A stretch of DNA of 6,362 nt from Gammaproteobacteria bacterium. Its GTDB lineage: Bacteria > Pseudomonadota > Gammaproteobacteria > SZUA-229. Of the stretch, positions 1-5,109 are shown in pieces (the stretch's first letter is position 1; each line of letters opens with the position of its first letter). Under the pieces are notes generated by a model. That model ran no database searches. It was not told where the DNA came from and saw only the letters and a list, made by a program, of their open reading frames with translations. Location of the stretch: the NCBI GenBank assembly GCA_013138755.1, contig WTCC01000113.1, positions 1 through 6,362 of the forward strand. Reading direction: 5' to 3'. A program made the position numbers and the translations under genes.

Positions 1-94
1 AACTATTTTAGAAAATTGAAAGTGGTAAATCACAGCCAATATCTAACTAATAACGATATTTTAGTGGGGGTAATTCTTGATTATTAGTGGAAAA
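1..94. other. Left-edge AT-rich stretch, no gene seen
   Basis: I see no convincing reading frame, RNA gene or terminator here. The stretch is AT-rich, and it lies downstream of the doubtful minus-strand ORF that ends at 95. Confidence 0.4.
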
Positions 95-385
95 CTACAT
101 GTATTTAGGGATGGAGTTTTTAAAATCCAAAATATTTTGAGTTTTCACACAGTCTGGGTCGGTAAGCGACCACTGAAAAACTCCGGAATAAATAATCTGC
201 TCAAGGATCGCCACCCGAAGTAGTTCTTGATGGGATTCGCTTTGTGAGCTACACATCTCTATAAAGCGGTCCTTTGAATAATTGGACCGGTAGAGTAAAA
301 ATTCTGCAAAACAGTCACAGAATAAAAACTTACTGTAGGCGAAAAAACGACTCTCTATATTCCAACTGGTGCTGACGGGGTACAT
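95..385 (-). CDS. Doubtful small hypothetical protein, 96 aa
   Basis: This frame would encode 96 residues from an ATG at 385 to a TAG at 95. I do not recognise the product. The N-terminal half is rich in Phe, Ser and Tyr with three Cys (FCDC, MCSS). The C-terminal half looks more protein-like, with a predicted amphipathic stretch around HQELLRVAILEQIIYSG. There is no signal peptide, membrane helix or known motif. No good Shine-Dalgarno sequence precedes the start; the nearest purine tract is GAAAAGA. The frame stays open well upstream of the ATG, which mildly supports past or present coding. However, that part is antisense to a hydrophobic plus-strand ORF starting at 384, so the openness may be mutual. 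It could equally be chance or a relic. Confidence 0.3.
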   Translation of the reverse strand: MYPVSTSWNIESRFFAYSKFLFCDCFAEFLLYRSNYSKDRFIEMCSSQSESHQELLRVAILEQIIYSGVFQWSLTDPDCVKTQNILDFKNSIPKYM

Positions 386-500
386 GATGTCTTTTCTGGG
401 TGCAAGTGAAAATCGATTTAGGCAGTGGATGATTGGAATGACGTTATTTTTGATACTGGTAATAGTGTTTGTATATCTAGTTAGCCAGAGTATTTTATAA
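384..500 (+). CDS. Possible 38-aa single-pass membrane protein
   Basis: The frame starts with two consecutive ATG codons (384 and 387) and ends with TAA at 498-500. The first half is polar and basic (ASENRFRQW). It is followed by one strongly hydrophobic helix (roughly residues 16-34, including TLFLILVIVFVYLV) and a short tail. This is the usual layout of a small inner-membrane protein with an N-in basic flank. The only ribosome-binding candidate is ACGGGG at 375-380, six bases before the second ATG, so 387 may be the true start. It shares the CATG at 383-386 with the start of the doubtful minus-strand ORF. I recognise no family. Confidence 0.3.
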   Translation: MMSFLGASENRFRQWMIGMTLFLILVIVFVYLVSQSIL

Positions 501-700
501 AATCACGCGACTCTTGATTTTAAACAAAGTTTTTTATGTAAAAAATTAATACAGTTTAGTTGTATGTGATGTACTTATTATGCGGAGCGGTTTCTTTTTG
601 AAAGTGTATGCTGTCGTGTCAGATTTAGATTGATGCAGTTTCAGTATTCATCGTCAGAAATTTATGCCGCTAGTTAAATGATTAAGTAGGAGGAAATGAT
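501..700 (+). promoter_or_regulatory. Upstream regulatory region of uspE
   Basis: This gene-free stretch of about 200 bases precedes uspE. It contains the FNR-type box, an AT-rich segment with a -10-like TAATAC at 547-552, and a strong ribosome-binding site AGGAGG at 688-693. That site is seven bases from the ATG at 701 and fixes the start. I see no terminator or riboswitch-like fold. The implied 5' leader would be about 140 bases long. Confidence 0.45.
514..527 (+). promoter_or_regulatory. FNR/Anr-type box upstream of uspE
   Basis: TTGAT-TTTA-AACAA matches the FNR/Anr consensus TTGAT-N4-ATCAA at nine of ten specified bases. Its centre is near 520.5. A weak -10-like hexamer, TAATAC (547-552), lies at about the distance expected for class II activation, where FNR sits near -41.5. 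UspE genes of gammaproteobacteria are often FNR-linked, and in E. coli uspE lies next to fnr. The match is sequence only; no start site is known here. Confidence 0.45.
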
Positions 701-1660
701 ATGAAAAGATTTAAAAAACTTCTTCTGGTTTGTGATTTTGATACAAAACAGCACATGGCGGTAGAGCGTGCAGTGTCCCTGACACAGCAGAATGGAGCTA
801 AGTTGACGGTGATTACAGTAGTCAAAGAAATTCCTACAAATATGAGTATGGTAATTACTGCTATTACGCCTCAGGAAGTTTTTCAGCTAGTGATCGATGA
901 TAAACAGAAAAGAGTCGATGCACTTGTTGCAGATATCCGTAAACAAGGTGTTGAAGCAGAATCAATGGTTATTGCTGGTACACCTTTTTTGGAGGTTATC
1001 CGTCAGGTTCTGCGTGGCAAGCATGATCTAGTGATTCTCGCGGCAGAAGGTAAAAGTGGTATTAGGAAACGGTTATTTGGTAGTACATCCATGCATCTGA
1101 TGCGTAAATGTCCCTGTCCGGTTTGGGTGGTTAAATCCGCAAAACGTACAAAATACAAAAAGATTATGGCTGCTGTTGATATCTCAAGCGATTTTCCTGA
1201 TGTTGAACATAACTCACTTAATCCACTAATTTTACAATTGGCTAGTTCCCTATCACAGATGGATGATAGCCGACTCCATGTCGTTCAAGTCTGGTCGGTA
1301 TATGGCGAGGGGTATATGCAAGCGCGTGGCAACTTGAGTGATGAATCTCTCGATAAAATACGCAAACAAAACAAACAGGAATATGCTTCCCGCATCGACA
1401 GGTTGCTGGCCAGCGTTGACCTTAAAGGTATCATAAGTTGCCGGCATTTACCGAGAAGTGATGATGTAGCCAAAACTATCGTAAAATTGGCTAAAAATAA
1501 AGCCGTTGATCTACTGGTAATGGGCACGGTTTGCCGCACAGGTCTGCCTGGTTTTATTATTGGCAACACTGCGGAAAAAGTATTGAGTGAGGTGAACTGC
1601 TCCGTGCTGACGGTTAAGCCAGAAGGTTTCGTTACACCTGTGACACTTGAAGATTCATGA
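701..1660 (+). CDS. uspE: Tandem universal stress protein, UspE type
   Basis: At 319 residues with two consecutive Usp (UspA-like) domains, this matches the usual UspE length of about 316. UspE-type proteins are cytoplasmic stress proteins linked to stationary phase, oxidative stress, motility and adhesion. Domain 1 spans about residues 4-146 and domain 2 about 152-307. Each opens with the beta-strand ending in the nucleotide-contacting Asp (LLLVCDFD, D12; IMAAVD, D160). The ATP-loop consensus G-2x-G-9x-G(S/T) is imperfect in both. Domain 1 has Ala114-x2-Gly117-x9-Gly127-Ser-Thr, and domain 2 has Gly275-x2-Cys278-x9-Gly288-Asn-Thr. Domain 2 still has the UspE-like LLVMGTV...GNTAEKVL segment. 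AGGAGG seven bases upstream supports the start. The gene stands alone and no clear intrinsic terminator follows. FNR control is likely from the upstream box. The family call is firm; UspE orthology is likely. Confidence 0.93.
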   Translation: MKRFKKLLLVCDFDTKQHMAVERAVSLTQQNGAKLTVITVVKEIPTNMSMVITAITPQEVFQLVIDDKQKRVDALVADIRKQGVEAESMVIAGTPFLEVIRQVLRGKHDLVILAAEGKSGIRKRLFGSTSMHLMRKCPCPVWVVKSAKRTKYKKIMAAVDISSDFPDVEHNSLNPLILQLASSLSQMDDSRLHVVQVWSVYGEGYMQARGNLSDESLDKIRKQNKQEYASRIDRLLASVDLKGIISCRHLPRSDDVAKTIVKLAKNKAVDLLVMGTVCRTGLPGFIIGNTAEKVLSEVNCSVLTVKPEGFVTPVTLEDS

Positions 1661-1949
1661 TTTTAGATTGTAAAATTTGGAGTCTGCCCAAATCATTTAT
1701 CTAAGATGGATCTATTAACGACGAAAACTGGCTGCCTTCAGAAACTTTATCTCCATATTAAACTGCAATCTTTAATCTGAAGCTGTTATGTGATTTTTTC
1801 AGATGGGATTGTGCCGCCACTCTTCACCCACACTCCCCTTCAAGCCACATCCGCACAAAACATAGAACGAGCCATCACAGCGCAATTTTTAGCCAATAGT
1901 GGCCGTAAATTCCGCCGCGCCCGACAGCCGTCAGCCCCAGAGGTACCCC
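1661..1949. other. Intergenic stretch with inverted repeats and a GC-rich tract
   Basis: I find no supportable gene. The first part is AT-rich and has TTCAGA at 1737-1742, TCTGAAG at 1776-1782 and TTCAGA again near 1798. The middle arm could pair with either neighbour, giving two alternative weak hairpins; neither has the tight loop and adjoining T-run of a terminator. From about 1803 the base composition rises (64 G+C in 1801-1920, 53%). The tract leads into the 67% G+C repeat block without a codon pattern I can support. It may be the 5' part of a larger structured element whose 3' part is repeat copy 1. Confidence 0.4.
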
Positions 1950-2044
1950 AAACCGCACGCCTCCGGAAAAATTTCGGGCCCGGCATACGACGCTCATGGG
2001 CGCTCCCTGTGGGGCAGAGATGGCAAGCCCGGGCGACTCAGATT
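1950..2044 (+). repeat. GC-rich structured direct repeat, copy 1
   Basis: This is the upstream copy of a pair flanking the HNH gene. Over the core 1958-2039 it aligns without gaps to 2566-2647, 608 bases downstream, with 64 of 82 identical positions. Best-kept blocks are AAAATTTCGGGC, CTCAT, GGGGCAGAGA, GGC-R-AGCC and GCGACTC. A hairpin GCTCC/GGGGC (2002-2006 with 2011-2015) has a T-G pair that becomes C-G in copy 2. The pair 1980/1998 changes from C-G to G-C. Bases 1921-2040 are 67% G+C against about 41% in the HNH gene. The 18 substitutions show no third-position bias (8, 4 and 6 by codon position in the overlapping open frame), so I read this as non-coding. The family is unknown to me. Confidence 0.8.
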
Positions 2045-2049
2045 ACACC

Positions 2050-2078
2050 TTGCCAACTATTATAAAAAATATTACTAT
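2050..2078 (+). promoter_or_regulatory. Sigma-70-like promoter for the HNH gene
   Basis: TTGCCA (2050-2055) matches the -35 consensus at five of six bases. After a 17-base spacer, TACTAT (2073-2078) matches the -10 at four of six. Transcription would start near 2085 and give an HNH leader of about 110 bases that contains the two hairpins. The promoter lies in the AT-rich DNA just downstream of repeat copy 1, so copy 1 would not be on this transcript. It is a sequence prediction only. Confidence 0.45.
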
Positions 2079-2111
2079 CTCTATGTGCTGATTCTTTAGG
2101 ACAGCTGTAGT

Positions 2112-2136
2112 GCCAGTCTGAATCTCTTCAACTGGT
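2112..2136 (+). other. Hairpin A in the HNH leader
   Basis: CCAGT (2113-2117) pairs with ACTGG (2131-2135). After a bulged C, TGAA pairs with TTCA and closes a TCTC tetraloop. A G-T pair (2112/2136) may extend it. It shares GG at 2134-2135 with the base of the next hairpin, so the two could compete or the shared pairs could switch. Confidence 0.5.
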
Positions 2137-2171
2137 TCCCAAGATTACGTTTTAACGTGTCTCGGGCAACC
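2134..2171 (+). other. Long hairpin B just upstream of the HNH gene
   Basis: GGTT/AACC at the base, CCC/GGG (one bulged C at 2167), AGA/TCT and ACGT/ACGT stack into one stem of fourteen Watson-Crick pairs plus a possible T-G pair, closed by a TTTA loop (2151-2154). It ends 12 bases before the GGAG ribosome-binding site. No T-run follows, so it is not a terminator. Its position suggests an mRNA leader structure (translation control or transcript stability) or part of a structured RNA linked to the nuclease gene. Confidence 0.6.
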
Positions 2172-2193
2172 TTAAATCTAGTTGGAGATACAT

Positions 2194-2544
2194 ATGAGTA
2201 AATCACGAAAACCCCTTAAATATCCCCGTTCTTTAGCATTCTCTCGTCAGAATGGTAATTGCTATTATTGCGGACTACCCATGTGGACTAATGACCCACA
2301 ATATTTCTCATCTAAATACAAGATTAGCGAAAAACAGGCAAAACACTTTAAGTGTACTGGAGAGCATCTGGTCGCACATCAACATGGTGGTAGTTCACAG
2401 CAAGACAATATTGTAGCGGCTTGTGAGTTTTGTAATCTACAGAGGCATAGGCGCAAATCTAATCCAAGTCCAACGCAATATAAAGATTTTGTTCAACAAC
2501 GCATGGATAAAGGTCGTTGGCATAACATTAGATTGGCAACTTAG
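2194..2544 (+). CDS. Small stand-alone HNH endonuclease, 116 aa
   Basis: This is a predicted metal-dependent DNA nuclease of the HNH/His-Me finger superfamily. Paired cysteines C23-x2-C26 and C77-x2-C80 look like a structural zinc site. The HNH core runs from E57-H58-L through H62, G65-G66 and N72 (DNIVAAC) to C80-N81 and H85. H58 is the likely general base, with N72 and H85 completing the motif. The C-terminus (FVQQRMDKGRWH) is basic and typical of this small HNH group. There is no target-recognition domain, helicase, methylase or transposase, so specificity is unknown. I chose ATG 2194 because GGAG at 2184-2187 is six bases upstream; a TTG at 2182 would swallow that site. The gene has its own promoter, a hairpin-rich leader and a GC-rich repeat on each side, which suggests mobility or a linked RNA. 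The nuclease fold is confident; the role is unknown. Confidence 0.9.
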   Translation: MSKSRKPLKYPRSLAFSRQNGNCYYCGLPMWTNDPQYFSSKYKISEKQAKHFKCTGEHLVAHQHGGSSQQDNIVAACEFCNLQRHRRKSNPSPTQYKDFVQQRMDKGRWHNIRLAT

Positions 2545-2557
2545 AAACCAGCCATAT

Positions 2558-2652
2558 AAATCACCCGCCTACGGGAAAATTTCGGGCGATGCATGTCACA
2601 CTCATCGGGGCCCGCTGAGGGGCAGAGACGGCGAGCCTGTGCGACTCGAGTT
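2558..2652 (+). repeat. GC-rich structured direct repeat, copy 2
   Basis: This downstream partner of the repeat at 1950-2044 lies in the same orientation and begins 13 bases after the HNH stop. It is 64% G+C over 2561-2650. Candidate pairings are CGATG/CATCG (2587-2591 with 2603-2607) and GCCC/GGGC (2610-2613 with 2620-2623), plus the short GGCGAGCC fold at 2630-2637. Similarity may resume further on at GGACAGCT (2680-2687), which recurs at 2099-2106 near copy 1. The segment between is of different length and AT-rich in both places. In both copies the AGC of this motif can pair with an upstream GCT. Confidence 0.8.
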
Positions 2653-2671
2653 GAAGTAGAATTTTGGAAAA

Positions 2672-2688
2672 AAGCTTCGGGACAGCTT
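2672..2688 (+). other. Short inverted repeat downstream of repeat copy 2
   Basis: AAGCT (2672-2676) and AGCTT (2684-2688) form a perfect five-base stem around a seven-base loop that contains GGAC. No T-run follows, so I do not call it a terminator. It corresponds to the GCTG/CAGC fold around 2087-2105 near copy 1. Confidence 0.35.
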
Positions 2689-2735
2689 GAAGTGGTAATC
2701 AATAACGAACACTTGAGAATCTTTATATCAAGCAT

Positions 2736-2764
2736 AAAAAAAACGGCAGCCTAAAAGACTACCG
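2736..2764 (-). terminator. Intrinsic terminator of the minus-strand operon
   Basis: Read on the minus strand, CGGTAGTC and GGCTGCCG form an eight-base stem (six Watson-Crick and two G-T pairs) around a TTTTA loop, followed at once by eight T. It lies about 45 bases past the stop of the last operon gene at 2811. On the plus strand the A-run precedes the stem and nothing T-rich follows, so it should stop minus-strand transcription only. Confidence 0.9.
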
Positions 2765-2810
2765 CTATCGCATAGGCACCTTGAATTTTTTGTTAATAAT
2801 TTTACTGTAC

Positions 2811-3416
2811 CTAAATATCTAATCTAACATTCAACAATAACGCATCTACATCATCTCCAGTAGCATATCCAATACCAAAAGATACTTTTTCGTTAGCATA
2901 GAATCTTGCACCCAACCCAAATCTATTAAAGCTATCATCAAACACATCTGTATACGAAAAGCCCACATCAACCTCAATTGAGTTTGTCACCAAATGACGC
3001 AATCCAATCCCAGCAACAATTCCAGTATCATTTTCATCAAAAGATCGCGTATCACCAGTCACCTCAACCTTCGCTTTAAGTGCTGAAAAATTAGCAACCA
3101 CATCAGTTCCCACCGCAATTGGCGCATGAAGAGTTATACCTAATACAAACTCGGAGGTGTCGATATCAATACCCTGATAACTATCAAAACTTGTCGCATT
3201 AAAACCAGCGGTAATGGCAAGATTTTGAGTAATACCCAATGAACCAGAAATACCTAGCCCATCTCCATCAATATCACCATTTGGTAAACTTGAATCAGTA
3301 ACGGACGAATAAGCTCCCTGTATAAAATCGTAACTAATTTCTCTAGATATAACGCTTGATGATAATGGAAAAATCACTGCCATAAGGAGACCGTGTTGAA
3401 TAGTACGGTTGAACAT
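2811..3416 (-). CDS. Small outer-membrane beta-barrel protein, 201 aa
   Basis: This is a predicted exported barrel of the small porin-like type (OmpX/Ax21-like architecture). An N-terminal signal sequence (about residues 1-24) is followed by alternating polar and hydrophobic strands consistent with eight to ten antiparallel segments. Examples are GLGISGSLGI, NLAITAGFNA, SEFVLGITLHAP, TGIVAGIGLRHLV, IEVDVGFSYTDV, RFGLGARFYA and VSFGIGYATG. Residues 47-54 (NGDIDGDG) are an Asp-rich turn that could bind calcium. The protein ends in LLLNVRLDI, without the C-terminal Phe or Trp common in barrel substrates of the BAM machine. GGAG lies eight bases before the ATG. It is the last gene of the operon, 15 bases after its neighbour and just before the terminator. 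The barrel fold is likely; the cargo or partner is not known. Confidence 0.8.
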   Translation of the reverse strand: MFNRTIQHGLLMAVIFPLSSSVISREISYDFIQGAYSSVTDSSLPNGDIDGDGLGISGSLGITQNLAITAGFNATSFDSYQGIDIDTSEFVLGITLHAPIAVGTDVVANFSALKAKVEVTGDTRSFDENDTGIVAGIGLRHLVTNSIEVDVGFSYTDVFDDSFNRFGLGARFYANEKVSFGIGYATGDDVDALLLNVRLDI

Positions 3417-3431
3417 TATAGAAACTCCTAA

Positions 3432-3731
3432 TTATTTATTGAATACCCAGGTATCAGAATTATTAATATCTACAACGAACCAACCTTCTGAATAAACATC
3501 CGCCAAATTATTATAATTATGAGTATCTTGGGTAGATCGTTTCATACAGGTTAAAGACTTTTTTGAATAATTTTTATTTAAGACGGTCAAAACTTTACCT
3601 GCATGACAAACCATTTGGTCTTTTACTTGAGGCAAAGACTCCGCAGCAATGCCATTGAAACTCATCAACAAAACTATTGCAAAAATTAGACTTGTTGAAA
3701 CACGCGGCGCTTGGGAAAAAAATATTTTCAT
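3432..3731 (-). CDS. Small secreted two-cysteine protein, 99 aa
   Basis: I do not recognise the family. A signal peptide is clear: a basic start, a hydrophobic core at about residues 14-24 (SLIFAIVLLMS) and a likely signal peptidase I site after A30 (NGIAA, then E31). The mature part is about 69 residues with exactly two cysteines, C42 and C62, which could form one disulfide in the periplasm. The C-terminal half is aromatic and polar (EGWFVVDINNSDTWVF). There is no lipobox, unlike its upstream neighbours. The gene starts 20 bases after the DUF799 stop and has only a weak ribosome-binding site (TAAAG). It ends 15 bases before the barrel gene, so it probably belongs to the operon. A periplasmic accessory of the barrel or lipoproteins is inferred from position alone. 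Confidence 0.75.
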   Translation of the reverse strand: MKIFFSQAPRVSTSLIFAIVLLMSFNGIAAESLPQVKDQMVCHAGKVLTVLNKNYSKKSLTCMKRSTQDTHNYNNLADVYSEGWFVVDINNSDTWVFNK

Positions 3732-3751
3732 TTTACTTTATATAAGCCAGG

Positions 3752-4423
3752 TCATTTCTTTTCAATATGACTTAGCTTAATACTCTGGTTCATGTCTTTA
3801 TCAAACATATTATTGTACTTACCATAGGGGACAGTCTTTAATGCTGCCTGATTAATTTTTATTGCAATGGGCACATAGTCTTGCATGGATGTAGCGACGG
3901 CCGTTGCAATAATGGCAGCCAGTAATCCACCGCCACCATCATCACCCGTATTCACAACCATTTCGCCCTTGTAATTCCACAAGGTCTCACCAGTTTTGCA
4001 CGATTTTATTTGATACTCGGTGCTCACCGTAACATTACCACCTATAATATAATAGTTAGTGTCCCATACCTCAATATTTACATAAAGAACAGCATCAGCA
4101 CCAAATGGTTCGGCAAATTTTTGTGGCGGTATATCCTTTAGAGATTCGCCATCTGTAAAACCTTCATTACGTAAAAAACGATCCGTTACTTCTATTGGCA
4201 AAACATAAAACCCAGCATTCGAAAGTGGTTCATTAATTGTAGAGGAATATAAAATAGGCGAATCAGCAGCCGTACTATGATTAATAGCCGGAATAACCAA
4301 AATAGCCACAGGCTTCTCATTATACATCTCAGGAAATTCTTGACCCTTGGTAGAATTCATAGAGCAGCCTGAAGCCAATAAAAATAAAATGCTAAACAAC
4401 AGCGGTAATAGTAATCTCATCAT
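3752..4423 (-). CDS. DUF799 (GNA1162-family) outer-membrane lipoprotein
   Basis: This 223-residue lipoprotein matches the DUF799/GNA1162 family, first noted as a Neisseria surface-antigen candidate and routinely found beside CsgG-like and DUF4810 genes. The signal peptide ends in the lipobox LASGC with C20. Ser at +2 predicts sorting to the outer membrane by Lol. Family-like segments are ILVIPAINHST (41-51), GADAVLYVNIEVWDTNY (108-124), EYQIKSCKTGETLWNYKG (136-153), a Gly-rich hydrophobic run GGGGLLAAIIATAVATSM (163-180) and VPYGKYN (198-204). Two adjacent ATG codons are possible starts. GAGG on the minus strand is four bases from the first and seven from the second, so 4420 may be the true start. 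The gene begins eight bases after the DUF4810 stop. Its biochemical activity is unknown. Confidence 0.9.
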   Translation of the reverse strand: MMRLLLPLLFSILFLLASGCSMNSTKGQEFPEMYNEKPVAILVIPAINHSTAADSPILYSSTINEPLSNAGFYVLPIEVTDRFLRNEGFTDGESLKDIPPQKFAEPFGADAVLYVNIEVWDTNYYIIGGNVTVSTEYQIKSCKTGETLWNYKGEMVVNTGDDGGGGLLAAIIATAVATSMQDYVPIAIKINQAALKTVPYGKYNNMFDKDMNQSIKLSHIEKK

Positions 4424-4431
4424 AGCCCCTC

Positions 4432-4785
4432 TTATGATTCGCTCAGTTTGTTTTTAAGCGTTTTTTGCATTAACGTTGCTCCTGCCGGATAAGTGTCTTG
4501 CTCCAACCCAAAATAACTCTGAGCTAAAGCAGTATCACCTCGCTCCATTGCGAATAACCCAAGTTCGGCATAAATACCCGGAGGTACTCTTAAATTCATT
4601 TCGGTTGATGTCTCCACAATCGATTGCAATTCTTTTTCATGCGCCAGATTAGATGCTTCACCAGGTTCTTTCTTAACCATGTAAAGCGTACTCGAATAGT
4701 TGCCCCAATAAAGATTGGACTGACTAACCTTCTTCACACAACCACTTAAAAACACCAACAATATTATAGAAAATACTACTCTCAC
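4432..4785 (-). CDS. DUF4810 outer-membrane lipoprotein, GTG start
   Basis: This 117-residue lipoprotein has a signal peptide ending in LVFLSGC (C16, Val at +2). The family features are LYWGNYSSTLY (25-35) and a TPR-like helical repeat, VPPGIYAELGLFAMERGD (68-85) with ALAQSYFGLEQDTYP following. TPR-like folds usually mediate protein contacts, so it may be the scaffold or adaptor of the lipoprotein set. The start is GTG at 4785-4783. It overlaps the upstream stop by four bases (GTGA), and GAGG at 4796-4793 lies seven bases upstream, so translation is probably coupled. DUF4810 genes are typically found between CsgG-like and DUF799 genes, as here. The domain call is strong; the function is not known. 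Confidence 0.9.
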   Translation of the reverse strand: MRVVFSIILLVFLSGCVKKVSQSNLYWGNYSSTLYMVKKEPGEASNLAHEKELQSIVETSTEMNLRVPPGIYAELGLFAMERGDTALAQSYFGLEQDTYPAGATLMQKTLKNKLSES

Positions 4786-5099
4786 AATTGCACCTCAAAT
4801 GACGTTCCAGTTGAAACATAAAATTTACGATTCACAGTAAGCACTCCACCCTTTGTGATTTTTACTGTATGCGAACCAATTGACACTTCTATTTTGGTGG
4901 CTGTTTTTCCGTTTAAATCATATGACGTTGTTTCTTGGGCAAGATCGATTGGCTTGTTGTTATCAATAGTAACAACGTTATTCATAGGATCTCCTATCAA
5001 TAACAAATAAGCCTTGTCATCCACCAGCACAGACTGGCGATAAGTCCCGCAGCTCGTTAGCATAAATAACGCCATAATAATTATTAAAAGTTTCTTCAT
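4782..5099 (-). CDS. Small PEGA-like outer-membrane lipoprotein, 105 aa
   Basis: The signal peptide (MKKLLIIIMALF) ends in the lipobox MLTSC with C17 and Gly at +2. The mature part is all-beta in appearance. Its second half (IEVSIGSHTVKITKGG, then FYVSTGTSFEVQL) has the spacing of PEGA-like surface or peptidoglycan-linked beta domains (G-x-H-x-V followed by a terminal beta-strand), a similarity I judge by eye. I prefer the ATG at 5099 to one at 5126. GAGG at 5111-5108 lies eight bases upstream, the signal peptide then has normal length, and the longer form would overlap the csgG-like gene by 17 bases. It sits 10 bases after that gene and overlaps the DUF4810 start. Its role is probably a cofactor of the CsgG-like protein. 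Confidence 0.82.
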   Translation of the reverse strand: MKKLLIIIMALFMLTSCGTYRQSVLVDDKAYLLLIGDPMNNVVTIDNNKPIDLAQETTSYDLNGKTATKIEVSIGSHTVKITKGGVLTVNRKFYVSTGTSFEVQL

Positions 5100-5109
5100 A
5101 AATACGACC

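Noticed and set aside
1253..1569. Two minus-strand open frames inside uspE
   Set aside because: They are antisense shadows of a confidently identified gene, with no start signal or recognisable product.
1736..1803. Possible uspE terminator formed by TTCAGA and TCTGAA repeats
   Set aside because: The loop is 16 or more bases, the stems are short, and no T-run follows immediately downstream of either fold.
1790..2099. Two overlapping plus-strand open frames (91 and 66 codons) through the GC-rich tract and repeat copy 1
   Set aside because: No ribosome-binding site, no known motif, Arg/Pro-rich composition typical of chance frames in GC-rich DNA, and repeat substitutions without third-position bias.
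2566..2610. Hammerhead-like core on the minus strand of repeat copy 2 (CCGATGAG, then CGAAA)
   Set aside because: The essential U of CUGAUGA is replaced. Copy 1 reads CCATGAG at the same place, and I could not draw the three stems in either copy.
1950..2652. Integron gene-cassette interpretation with the repeats as attC sites
   Set aside because: The cassette-like layout (ORF then a GC-rich site) is tempting, but I found no RYYYAAC and GTTRRRY core pair at the repeat ends and no integrase in the window.
2423..2735. A plus-strand frame over the HNH 3' end and repeat copy 2, and a minus-strand frame over copy 2
   Set aside because: The first overlaps the conserved HNH motif region out of frame. 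The second covers the repeat and reaches the terminator's T-run. Neither has a start signal or a family.
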